Source: Muscardinus avellanarius (Eukaryota; Chordata; Mammalia; Rodentia; Gliridae). From it: a DNA stretch of 64,000 nt. The position numbers were made by a program, and so were the translations under genes. The stretch spans positions 72,810,947-72,874,946 of the forward strand of contig OY726567.1 of the NCBI GenBank assembly GCA_963383645.1, given 5' to 3'. Shown here one piece after another: positions 20,456-31,590 of this stretch; within the stretch, counting starts at the first letter, position 1; each line of letters begins with the position of its first letter. Under the pieces are notes generated by a model that was not told where the DNA came from, did no database searches, and saw only the letters and a program-made list of their open reading frames with translations.

Positions 20456-22629
20456 AACACATGTAATAATTAAAAAAATAAGACCCTAGCCTCTGTGATT
20501 CTTTGACCAGTAGATTGCCAGCATAGTTTCTATCTTGCCATCCTATCTAAGGTATTGGTCATATTTCTCTAGTCTGTTTAGAGGAACACAGAAAAGGGGA
20601 ACACATTCACTCTGAAAGGGGTATCTGGGGGTAGAAGACTTCCACCTTTGCAGACCCAGATTCCTGAGGTGTCATGGGGCTGCAGCCTCATGGCTCAACT
20701 CCCTCCATGCACTGCACAGAGCCAGGAAGGCAGCCACTTGGCAGCCTATGCACAGCTAGCAATCCAGCAACAAAGAGTCACTGCCTTTCTGGCAGAAAAC
20801 CACCAAATGGAACTCCAGCTAAACTAGGTGATCACATGTCTACCCCTAACACTTGTCTCCAAGGTGATGCTGCGCCAGGGCTCTATGGTGGGTAAAAATG
20901 CTACAAAGGAAAAAAAAATTCCCTGAGGAAACTCCCATAACTCCTGTAGTTGTGAGGAAGAGTCTGAAAGCCAGGGCTATAGCACAGATATTCTTGGGAA
21001 AACTGCGCTCATGTTCCAAACCATGCCCACAAAATGGATGTGCCATAGTCCTATCCTTATCAGTAATTATTTAATTATTACTTGCCATTGTAAAGAGAAT
21101 AGTTAAAATGTTTAATGTTCTTATTAAATGCATAAAAACAGCACATTCTGGCACCATCTAGAACACATTCTTATTTACTGTAGTGCAAGTACATATAAAG
21201 GTCTCAGAAATCAAGTCAGCTGGGGAATGACTGCCAATTGGGTTAATTTTCAAAATCAATATCAATGCTCAGAGCTCTACAACCTTCAATCCCACAGAAA
21301 ATTTTAGCTGCAGAATGATTGCAGGGAGCTTTTAATTCTATTTTGACATTGCTTTTATAGAAAAACTCTTTTTTATGAGTCATACCTTAACTTATGCCGT
21401 AAGCTTAAGAGAACATTTAATGATTAGATTAGCTAATTGTTCCAAATACTCCCCCCCTCATTAAAATAACTTACCATTGGAACAAGCTGTCAAAAATCAC
21501 CACTCCAGTAAAAGAAATGAACAAGAACAGCTTATACATCAATTCAGGAATATCATAAATGGTTTTAAATTTTGTGATTTTAAGATTCTTTGCATTACTA
21601 ATATGGTTTTTAAAGTAAATATAATTTAAAGTACATCTACTGTGCATAACTAAAAGTATGATGAAGGGGGAAAAGATGTGGACTCACAAATCTTAAATCC
21701 AACACAATTTATCTTCTTGCTTTTAAGAAGACACCATCACCACAGAAGATGTGCTCAGCAGTCATCACATATCACTCGGCACCTAAACCCTGAAAGTGCT
21801 TTCCCAGCTTCTTACTCATCCAAGACTTCCCTTCAGTACTTACAGGTCCCTGTCAGGTAATTTCAGCGTCTATGCCACTGGTTGATACATTTGGTTATAT
21901 GGGCAGGTTTTTGGAATTTTTTTATGTTCAATGAACATAAAAAATTATCATCATAAATTATGATGATAATTTTTTTATGTTCAATGAACATCAGGTTTTT
22001 GTTATGTTCAATGAAGGGAAAGAAAAGTAGAGACATAAGCAAAGGAAAAAAATTTAAAGGGAAATGACTGATAAATGAGAAGCCAAAGGAAAGGACAGAA
22101 ACAGGAGTCTGAGTGCACATCAACATAGGTGTCCAGAGTCTCTAAGAGATTTAGTTCTAATCATCTCAATGTACATTTCAAAAAGAAACAGAGGAGTACT
22201 TAAATAGATAAATGTGGTCAAACAGGTATTTTTCTGAAGAGCTTAGATTTTCAAAGGAAATGTCTAAAAGATTGAAAGATATCATGTGTATACAAGGACT
22301 TAAGTCTCTAAAATTAGTGTCAGAAATCATCTCACTATGAGGTTTGTGAAAAATGAAAAATTGTTTAGCTATATCACATTGTAACAAATAATAGACAGTA
22401 TACTTAATTTCATACCTATTTTCTCAGCAACAATATTTTCAGAATATATGCAAAGAACCAAACATTGGAAAGTATTAAAATCCAAAGAAAAATGATATGA
22501 GTGAATTTTAGATACTCTAAAATTAAACCACAGCCTCCTAATGGGGTTGAATTACCTGCAGAACCATGAAGATGAGCTCATGGAAGACCAGCCTTAATCT
22601 TTAAAGAGAGGTATCAAACATGAGGGCTG
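20456..22629. other. Unassigned, repeat-poor sequence
   Basis: About 2.2 kb with no SINE and no recognised LINE. Small frames (20674-20895, 21678-21860, 21863-22126, 22178-22387) have no domain. The only structured element is the inverted repeat at 21924-21991. Confidence 0.4.
21924..21991. repeat. Near-perfect 32-bp inverted repeat
   Basis: Arms 21924-21955 and 21959-21991 are complementary except for one extra T and one central mismatch, with a 3-base loop. Each outer arm is itself the near-palindrome atgttcaatgaacat. A third partial copy (atgttcaatgaa) lies at 22003-22014. Confidence 0.9.
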
Positions 22630-22748
22630 CTGGGAGCTGGCAATGTCCTACTTCTTGGTCTGGGTGGTGACTGCCCAGGTGTTTATTTTACAGTTGGCTG
22701 AACTGTACATCTGCTTTATGCACTTTGTGTTATATTTCACCAAAAACT
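22630..22748 (+). mobile_element. Possible ancient repeat 3' fragment
   Basis: The order 'gggagctggcaatgtc', 'cttcttggtctgggtggtg', 'gaactgtacatctgc', 'tgtgttatatttcacc' matches a widespread ancient mammalian L1-type 3' end as I remember it. The family name is not certain. Confidence 0.45.
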
Positions 22749-24267
22749 AGAAAAGACAAAAAGGTACAGAACTACTGAAGAGCAAATACTCTCCTTAATA
22801 TCCAAAAACTGCATTTATATTTAATACAAATCTTTTAGCATGATCATTATACACTAAGAGAATAGTCTGTGAAAACAAATGAAGCTGACACAGCAATTTG
22901 TGGTATAGGACCCTGAAGGCTCCTTTGTCGACTATGCTGTCAGAAACTTCATAGCCTGTGAGAGCTATGAGGTGTCCTATTTCCACAGCACAGTCCTCAA
23001 GACAAGAGAGTAAAAGTGTGGAACAAATGGAGAAATTTCACCAGTGCTCCAACAGTTGTTTGATGCCTTAACTTCGGGAACATAGAGGAAATTAACAAAA
23101 GGATCAAATTCACTCTAGGGAGAAGACTCCTGGGACATGCTCCAGAGTTCTCACATGCCCTCTTCCACATGGGACGCTAAGATCCTAGAAAGCTTGAAAT
23201 CCCAGATTCAGTGGATAATGAACTGGAGAGTCACAGATCGATTTAGGAGGTATTTCTGAAGTTAGGACCAGAGGCTTTTGCTAACTATAAATCATAAGGT
23301 GGGCCCCTACAGGGATGTCTGTATACTGGTGAGCAGGAAGTAGTGTATATCCCAACAGTTGCTATTTATTCTGGAAAAGGAATCTGTGAGGAGGTAGAAA
23401 ACAGGGACTGAGCAAGTAGGGAGGATGAGAAGAGCTGATGCAAAGAATGGACAAGATGTCCAACTAGAAGGGTGAAATTTAAAGTAGAATATTTGTGCAG
23501 GTTTCTCTAGTGGATGGCCACACTTTACAATAACTTCATTATGGATATGAATGAACCCTTGCTCTGGTCTAAGGAACACTGGCCCTAATTTTAGAGAATA
23601 GTCTCAACTTTTAAGATGTAAGATATCCTGAAACCTTCAGTAACATTTAAAAAAATCCCTGTGGCAAATTTTAATAAAATATTATCAATAGAATTAACAG
23701 AAAAGAGGATTAAATTTAGTGAGATATGGCCTACCCTAATTTAATCAAAGAAAACGAGAAAATAAACTGCAGCTTAGTTATAATCATATAATTAGGGCTT
23801 CCCAATAGTACCAAGAATGTAAACCACTTTTGCAGGAATTAAGTGTTGTCTGGTAGATTATTTTAAGCATCTATTATTACACGGCAGTGAGGCCTCTTTA
23901 AAAACGTGATCAATTAAGCAGAATTTAAATCCAAGTTTTCTTGTTCAACTTAGTTTCATGCTATTTTCATTTTGATATATATAAACAGTAGAGTCAATAA
24001 TATTATGCCTGCATTCTTCAGAATATATTTTTAATAAGGGGAAGGGTTAATGCCTTAGCCAGCAGGGCTAAACAGGCTACTATAGACCTATAAAATCAAT
24101 ATGAATTCCCAGTGAAACATAATGAAGTGTATGTGATTTAATAAATGTGTGACTATGATGAACATTGAAAAATAAAATAGCTTGATCATTTAAATTTTTC
24201 CCAGGAGCTGGTAAAACACTAAATGACTCCAAAAATGTTCTTATAAGATGTTAAAAATGTTAAATTT
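22749..24267. other. Unassigned, repeat-poor sequence
   Basis: AT-rich with no recognised repeat or coding exon. Antisense frames at 22795-22986 and 23307-23579 have no domain. Confidence 0.35.
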
Positions 24268-24462
24268 AGGCCAGGCATGGTGGCGCATGCTTATAATTCC
24301 AGCATTTGGGAGGCTGAGACAGGAGGATCTCGGTTTGCTACTTTAATGAGGCACTTTGCAACTCAGTGAGACCCTGTTTCAAAATAAAGAATGAAAAATA
24401 GGGCTGGGGGTATAGCTCAGAGGTAGAATGCTCCTGGGTTCTGTACCCTGTACCACAAAAAG
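24268..24462 (+). mobile_element. Class-A SINE
   Basis: Near-consensus long dimer, 'gccaggcatggtggcgcatg' to 'ctgtaccctgtacc'. Confidence 0.92.
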
Positions 24463-24571
24463 TGCTAAATTTAACTTTTATTATGTTGCCTAAATAAACA
24501 TTTTACCAAGAAAAAATGTTTACAATGATCATAGGTATCAATAAAAATTGTATCTCAAAAATAACTGTTTC

Positions 24572-24763
24572 AGCCAGGCATGGTGGTACACACCTGTAAT
24601 ATCAGTACTTAGGAAGCTAAGACCAGAGAAAGATTCAAGGCCAGGCTCAGCAACTGAGTGAGACTCTCAGAACTTATACCCTTTTTCAAAATAAAGCATA
24701 AAATAAAGCTAGGGATGTAGCTCCGAGGTAGAATGCCCCTGGGTTTAATCCTCAGAAAAAAAA
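24572..24763 (+). mobile_element. Class-A SINE
   Basis: Long dimer, 'gccaggcatggtggtacaca' to 'gggtttaatcctcag', tail AAAAAAAT. Confidence 0.88.
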
Positions 24764-24830
24764 TCATGCTAATTCTTGGGTAAACCACTACAGAAACTAC
24801 ACAAGGGCACCACTAACAAGAGCAATACAT

Positions 24831-24910
24831 GGCTGGGGGGCGCAGCTCAGTGACAGAATAAGTACTCAGCATGTGCAAGGCCCTGGATCCCATCCTTGTA
24901 CCTCCCCGCA
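24831..24910 (+). mobile_element. ID-like SINE
   Basis: Free-standing tRNA-Ala-derived element: 'ggctggggggcgcagctcag', then 'catgtgcaaggccctggatc'. It has the full ID length including the anticodon-loop region missing from the right half of the dimers. Confidence 0.8.
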
Positions 24911-25757
24911 AAAGAGCTATACACCTTTTCTTTTCCCCAAATTTACAGAGTAAAAAGAGAACTTTATTTATACTAATTTCAAAGAGGGTATAAACGTAAA
25001 ATTCTTTCCATTCATCTGTGTTTTAAGTTTTTTTCAAAATTATGGCTACTTCAAAAATTGGGAATCCCAGGAGTTCCTACATTCAGTACATTTTATAAAT
25101 TCAAATATGGCCTAAGGTTATACCAACACTTATTCCAATTTTCAAAATAACCCCCAAGATGAAAGATACTCATTAAAGTATATAAGTGGCTATCCAGAAT
25201 TAAATCAAGCACTTTAAGAAAAGGATGGTAAGAAAGGATATAATCTACTTAATGACTCTTGAATTTTTCCATGCCATTACTTTCATATCTACCCTCAACT
25301 CAAAAAACATTACAATAGGAACAGGAAACAAAATAGAAAAAGAATTGACTTAGAAAAAGGCTAAATTGGGATAATCTGAAACAGTAAAAGAAGAAAAAAA
25401 AAAGCAATAAGATATGATCTCCAGGAAAACACATATGCCTACCTAACACTCCATGCCCATTTATGCCTTGTTTCTCCTATTATTCCATCAAGAGTACATA
25501 GCTTCTCCCTGCCATGTGACAGATTATTTCTTCATCCTAAAACCTGTTCTGATAAAGACCCCCAACTCTTTCAAAAGCTATGAATACCGAGCCTTCTATT
25601 CTTGAAATCTATATCCTCCTGAATTTCCTAATGGCCAATTCATCAATTATTCAGAAAGGTGCTTAAACTTTCTACTAGAATTGTGGATTTCTCTATTTTC
25701 CAGATGCTTATATGTTTTGCTTTCTATAACTTATACCTGTGATCTTGGGTCCTCAAC

Positions 25758-25758
<1 letters not shown>
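24911..25758. other. Unassigned sequence
   Basis: AT-rich, no feature recognised. Confidence 0.35.
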
Positions 25759-25794
<36 letters not shown>

Positions 25795-25981
25795 GAGAAG
25801 GAACCCAGGGGCATACTACCTCCAAGCTACACCCCCAGCACTATGTTTTATTCCTTATTTTGAAACAGGGTCTCACTGAGTTGCAAAGGGCCTAAGTTGC
25901 TGAGGCTGTCCGCGAACCATGATCCTCCTGGCTCAGCCTCCCAAATGCTGGGATTATAAGCATGTGCCACCACGCCCGGCC
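25759..25981 (-). mobile_element. Class-A SINE with CA-repeat tail
   Basis: Antisense long dimer at 25790-25981. A (TG)n tract of about 15 units (25760-25789) sits exactly where the 3' tail should be. Confidence 0.88.
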
Positions 25982-25989
25982 CCAACTAG

Positions 25990-26400
25990 AACTGAACCTT
26001 TTACACTGCTCAATGAGCTTCATCTCTGCTAGTATTTTTTGCCTATTTTGTTTGATATCAGTATAGTTCCCACCAGCCTTGATTAGAATAAGTCTGAAAT
26101 TTTCCATTCCTTTGCTTTATCTTTGTGTTGGAGATCCTTCCTATAAACTACCATCTCAGGTTTCTGTGTTTTTATCCAATCTGACCATATTTGTCTTTTA
26201 ACTGAATGACATATTCTATTAGCACTTAATATAATTATTAACACTTAGAGTTCTGGCTACATGTTTATGTCTTTTTTCTTGCCTCTTTTATATTTTTCTT
26301 TTCAAGGTGGACTATGGGCCATTCTCCTCCCCCTCCCCCCCAATTTTTACCCTTGTGTTATTTTTTAGTAATAACATTAAATTATTGGTTAAACAAAATG
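25990..26400 (-). mobile_element. Ancient L1 fragment, antisense
   Basis: Antisense of the ORF2 5' region of an old L1: 'tttttatccaatctgacc', 'gtcttttaactgaatgac', then 'taatataattattaacac'. Strongly decayed. Confidence 0.55.
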
Positions 26401-27180
26401 ATTCATCAGTTTTCATTCTTATTTTTATATGAACAAATATAACTTTCCTAGTTAATAAATCCTCATGCTTTTAACTGATAGCAAAACACAGGATATAAAA
26501 TCTTTATGGATTTTTGATACATCTGTGTTTAAAATTAACCAATATATGGAAATACAAACATATCCATTAAAAATATGACAAAAGGCTCTCAGAACAACTG
26601 CAGTTTAGGAAGTGACCAAGCTGATTTCAAATTTGTTCTTCTGGTTTTATCCAATGAAACTAAGATATATTATCACAAAAATATCAAACTGTCAAATATC
26701 ATTAACCCTGTGCCAATTAAATGTTACTCTGTTTACCCTGTTGTAATTCTCTTTGATCACTTCACCCAAAATGACCAGTTGAAACCAAATTCCTCAGAAA
26801 AAGTATAATTTACTAATTTTTTAATGTTTACAAAAACTTACTGTGCAATCACTCGTAAAAAATGAACAAACACGTACAAAGTTTTGTGCTATAAAACAGT
26901 CATTAATATGGCATGTTCCCTGGAAGTTAAAGCTAAGACATCACTAGGAAAAGGTTAATTTTAGCCACTACCAACTGCCTCATAGATATAAAACTCAGGC
27001 CAAAGTTAAAGGCAATCAATTACATAAAGCATAGGACATTATCAGTAATTTACATGAAAATAAACAACTGCCAAGAAGACTGAACACTGAACTTTATGGC
27101 CAAAGTAATCTGTCCCACATGATAAACTACAATGGACAACATTAGTTAGACAAATGTTCCATCAATTCAGAATCACAAAA
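26401..27180. other. Unassigned sequence
   Basis: AT-rich. The frame 26575-26808 shows no domain. No repeat recognised. Confidence 0.35.
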
Positions 27181-27378
27181 CCAGGATTCATGATGCACAC
27201 CTATAATTCCAGTACTTGGGAGGCTGAGACAGGAGGATCACTGGTTTGCAGCCTGCCTCAGCAACTTAGTGAGACCCTCTCCATCTTATAGAGACGATGT
27301 TTCAAAAGAAAAAAATAAAATAGGACTCAGGGTTTACCTCAGAGGTGGAAAACCTCTGGGCTCAATCCCCAGTACCCT
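27181..27378 (+). mobile_element. Old class-A SINE
   Basis: Long dimer ending 'ctcaatccccagtaccc', followed directly by an alternating purine-pyrimidine tract. Confidence 0.85.
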
Positions 27379-27379
27379 G

Positions 27380-27427
27380 CACACATATGCGCGCATGTGC
27401 GCGGTTGCGCGCGCACACACACACACA
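27380..27427 (+). repeat. Mixed CA/CG alternating tract
   Basis: Almost uninterrupted alternating purine-pyrimidine sequence (CACATATGCGCGCATGTGCG, then GCGCGCGCACACACACAC), in the tail position of the SINE just upstream. Confidence 0.9.
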
Positions 27428-28689
27428 GGTGGAATCACAATAAAGGTAATTAGTTCCTGGCATCATGTTGTGGACATTTTCACTATGGGATCAGTTTGTT
27501 AGAACACTTGCCTGCCCAAGAATGCCCTGACAGACAGTACTTGCAGAGTACTGATGAATGTCTTGTTAAATTAATTATTGTTTTTCTGAGCTTATTGCTA
27601 AATGACAACCATTTTCCTCTGTGGCATATTCATCCTATAGTGTTTTGTACTGGGTCTCTTTCTCCCCTTTGATCCATTACATTCTAATTGACTCAATGGA
27701 CTGCCCCTTCTACGCCACATTTACTGTCATTGAGCATCTCACCCAGACCTCACCAAAATGATCTTTCATTACTGTGTCCCATAGACATGAGATGTGTAAA
27801 GTCCCAGTCAAACTTTATCCTCCTGCTACTTTATCAGCAGCCAGGAGCACTCCTTGGAAATAGCAATCTAAAATGCTGTCTTAAGGTACACGAACTTTAA
27901 CCCCAAAAAGCAAGAATCACTTCACAGTCCTTGCTTATATTCTTCACTTAGTCCTCTGCCTCCCCAAAGATGGTCCCTCTCACATGCTAGGACAGCTCCT
28001 TCTGCACATTTTAGTCATAATCTGGTCCAGAGTCAAGCCAGGTTTCATCCTACAGTAAGCCAGAGTTCTTACTAGCAGCCTCCCCCAGCCCCTATTCTAC
28101 TCTCCAGGCTTGGGAGTTTGCCTCTTCTTTCAGGTGAGCAACTCCAAGAAAGACTTTTACTTTAAGTGATAATGAGCCAGAGTCTAATATGGCTGAAACC
28201 CTACTTTTATCACCAAACCACAGCCTTTATAAAGCCAAAGTTACATACCTACACACCGGATTTTTTTTTTTTTTTCTTATTGTAACCACAGGGCAGCTGA
28301 AGGCAATGAAGGACTGATAAATTTAACAGCAAAAGTAGAAGCAAGGTAGAGATACAGAAGGGATATGAAGAAAATGACAAAACTAACGTCGAGATACTGC
28401 TGCCTGGGGAGTTAAAAGCAAAAAGAAGAGCAGAGCAGCCACATGAGTTTTACAGTGAGAAGCGCAAAAAATGGGAGTGCACTGTAGAGAGACGACAGAG
28501 CCTAGCAACACGGAAACAAGGGCAGAGCACTGAAACAGTTTATACTACAAGAGGCTTCTATATCTGCACCTTAAATCCAGAACTCCCTACAAATGGCAAA
28601 AGTTTTTTTCTGTTCAGTGCTTGCTACTTGGCACTTTCTATCATGTTTTCATTTGATCTACTCAAAAAGTTCTAATGACAAATAATAAA
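27428..28689. other. Unassigned sequence
   Basis: No exon or repeat family recognised apart from a 15-T run near 28262. The frame 27688-27900 has no domain. Confidence 0.35.
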
Positions 28690-28830
28690 AATAAGGGCTA
28701 AATGTGTATTAAGTACTTTCATAACTTTGAATTAGATACTAGCATTATTCCAGTTTACAAGTGAAAAAAAAAAAGATTAAGTTACCTAAGACCACACAGT
28801 TACCTAGTAGCTAAGCCAAGCAATGAACCC
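28690..28830 (-). mobile_element. MIR fossil
   Basis: 'tattaagtactttcata', 'cattattccagtttacaag' and 'agaccacacagttacctag' occur in antisense MIR order. Confidence 0.7.
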
Positions 28831-28889
28831 AGGCAGTGCACCTGGCTCATTATTAAAACCTAATACCAATCTGCCTTCACACTACCCCA

Positions 28890-28990
28890 AGGAAGAGCAT
28901 GAACTCTGGTGTCAGACAAACCTAGCTCAAATCTTGGCTCTGACATTGGCGGAAGGCATGACCTCAAGAAGTCACTATTACTTAACCTTC
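28890..28990 (+). mobile_element. MIR fossil
   Basis: 'gaactctggtgtcagacaaa', 'atcttggctctgacattg' and 'cttaaccttctcaagagtc' follow sense MIR order. Confidence 0.65.
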
Positions 28991-29055
28991 TCAAGAGTCA
29001 GCTTTAAAAAATAAACCTTTTGACAATAATAATAATAAAAAAAAACAAACCTAAT

Positions 29056-29238
29056 ACCCGACAGGTGTGGTGGTACATGTCCATAATCCAAGTATTTGGG
29101 AGGCTGAAACAGCAGGATCACAGGTTCAAGGATAGCCAGCAACACAGAGAGACCCTGTTTCAAAATGTAAGTAAATAAAGCTGGTGGGAAGGGTAGATCA
29201 GAGGTGGAACACCCCTTAATTTAATCCCCAGTACAAAA
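29056..29238 (+). mobile_element. Old dimeric SINE
   Basis: 'caggtgtggtggtacatg' to 'tttaatccccagtac'; diverged. Confidence 0.82.
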
Positions 29239-29254
29239 AATAACCACGGTGCTG

Positions 29255-29370
29255 TCTTTGATTTAAACAACATCCACGTATTAGGGATGAGAAAAATTTA
29301 AAGAGATTAACACACCGAGGTCTTATGGGCATAGGGCTACTCTGGGATTTGAATCCACTTCATCTGTGTT
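29255..29370 (-). mobile_element. Possible MIR fragment
   Basis: 'gattaacacaccgaggtc' and 'ctgggatttgaatccac' resemble the antisense MIR end. Confidence 0.4.
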
Positions 29371-31184
29371 ATAATATTACCACTCCTCTCATTCAACATT
29401 ACACATATTTAAGTATTTATAAAGTAGAAGTCCTACATTTAAGTTCAAACTTCACTTGTATATGGGGGCTCACTTTTCCAAAAGAATAAAAAAAATCTAT
29501 AGCATTTGTAATAGATATTACTATGCCACACTCTAATGCATAAATTATTCCCTGGGAATTAATAAAGTACTTAAAAAACTTGTATTAACTCTTTCAGGCC
29601 ACAAGGGTACCATTCAGTGAAAAAATCTTAATTTGCTAAAATGGTACCCAAGAGGTTCAGAACTACATAACTTCCTCTGAGAGCACAGGGGGGGGGGGCA
29701 ACAAAACTTGTAAAGCCATTAGGAATATACAGAACAAAATTAAAAACCAAGCTTCTGGGAAATACCATTCTAGTGGATTTGCCTCTGGCTCTTAAGAAGT
29801 AGCTCAAATGGAATTAAGGGGAGGCTGAAAATACCAAAGCCTTCAGGATAGAAAGCCATGTTTGACAGACCTCGTGGCCAATGGCAGGGTTAGAACAGAC
29901 CACAGCAATCAGAAGGAAAAACAAGAGGGGGCTGCTTTGTTCTTGCTTCACCAGGTACTTATGGCAGGGCCTTGGGAAGGCTTACCACGTCTTCACTGGC
30001 CCCCAGCATCTTTTCACCCAACAGTCCTCACTTCTCTACCAGCCTGCCTGCCTGGAGGATGCCTTCTGCTTCCCTTTCCAGAACAGCAGCACATCAGTAT
30101 TCACAGGTCTTCAGCAATTTAAATCTTACAGTACATTTTGAATACTCCAACAATAAACACTGATAATGCAAAATTAGTTATGTTCTTTAACCTATAAGCA
30201 ACTGCTCAGTATACTACATATCAGAAGATTTATGTCAAGTGTTGTCAGAGTAGTACCCAACTGCTAAAGGAACATACCAAAAATAAAAAAAATAAAAACC
30301 ATTGTTTGTGGAGCTGGAGAGGAATTCCTGGAGGAAGTAGCATCTTCTGTGAGGACAACTAAAGCCTTGCTTAACAGGTTAGCATGTGGATACAGAAGAC
30401 AATGAAACAAGCAGGAAAACACAATGGACAAAGGAACAGAAGTGAGGAATTGCCAAGTCCTCAGGGAGAAATGAAACCAACTGCATACTGGCAAACCCAA
30501 GTGGAACTCGTTCCATACCTGTTAGAGGAGGGTAGAGAATTCTCCCAGCTGCATGGCTACCCTCTTCTCACACGTGGTCTCGCCGCTTTCCCTCTTCTTA
30601 TTCTGATGTTTATGTCAACGTTTGCCTTTCGTGCTTTTGCCATACCTCATTTCTGACAAAGACAGAATTAGCCAGACTGTGTGGCTTCATCATTCTGTTC
30701 TAGTGTTCGCTTCATTAGGTTCTTAGAATAGCCCTTCTCTGTGTGCACTTTTACTTCTAGTACTACTGAAAGTACAGCATGGCCAGACACACTCCTTTGC
30801 TCAGAGTCCACATCCCACCTGCTCACACACCACATCCCTAAGATTAATCTCAGAAACCCAGGCCTTGACATCTCTAAAGGCCCACCAAGAGTTTTTTGGG
30901 GGAAGAAGGTTCCAATTAAAATGAAATAGTCTAGAAGTACAACTCCTCCCAACAAGGTGTGGGAGTCCTTAGATGCTTACCTGTAGAAATCTCCACATTC
31001 CAGAATAAAGTCTGGCCATATTTTTATATAACCAAAAAATTTACTTAGGTGACCTTCCTAAAGCAGGCTTTTGTCCACAGAAGGTGACCTTGGGTTCCAT
31101 CTCTATAAAGGCAGAAAATCTTCTGCAAATTTTAAAAACAGTACCTTTTAAAAATTGGCTAGACTTTGAAAAGCTGACTGGGTC
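29371..31184. other. Unassigned sequence
   Basis: No repeat recognised. Overlapping frames at 29862-30163 and 30264-30955 on both strands have no domain. A minus-strand cag|gtaagc donor-like match occurs at 30979-30987 but no convincing exon lies next to it. Confidence 0.35.
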
Positions 31185-31352
31185 AGCCCCATGCACTGGC
31201 ATCCAGCTATCCTAGGACTCAGTACGTGGAAGATTGAGACAAGCCATGGGGTTGAGGCCAGTATATAACTGAGACCTTATTTTGAAATAAAAATAAAAAT
31301 GCCTGGGGTGTGTCTCAGGTAGAACACCTCTGAGTTCAATCCCCAATAGCAC
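31185..31352 (+). mobile_element. Old dimeric SINE
   Basis: Strongly diverged; the right half reads 'cctggggtgtgtctcaggta' then 'gagttcaatccccaatagc', with a short CACACACA tail. Confidence 0.7.
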
Positions 31353-31374
31353 ACACATGTGTACTAACTGGGTC

Positions 31375-31590
31375 CCATCACCCTAGCCTGGGTTCAAACA
31401 CAAGTTCTACCACGCCACAGCTGTGTGACCCAAGACAAACCACTTAACCTAAGCCTCAACTTTCTCACCCATGTTTAAGGAGGGCAATAATGGCATCTAC
31501 CCTCCTAGTCTTGCTGTGAGGATTGAATAAAATAATGCATGTAAACTATCTGGCCTAAGTGCTTAATAAATATTAGCTCTAATTATTGTC
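31375..31590 (+). mobile_element. MIR fossil, near full length
   Basis: Sense MIR order is clear: 'gctgtgtgacccaagac', 'cttaacctaagcctcaac', 'gctgtgaggattgaataaa', 'agtgcttaataaatatta'. Confidence 0.85.

Noticed and set aside
20674..21046. Possible processed pseudogene or exon in a more GC-rich patch
   Set aside because: Short frames on both strands, no protein family recognised, no A-tail or flanking duplication.
30960..30990. Minus-strand splice-donor-like cag|gtaagc
   Set aside because: A single donor match without an acceptor, open frame or recognisable protein is expected by chance in 64 kb.
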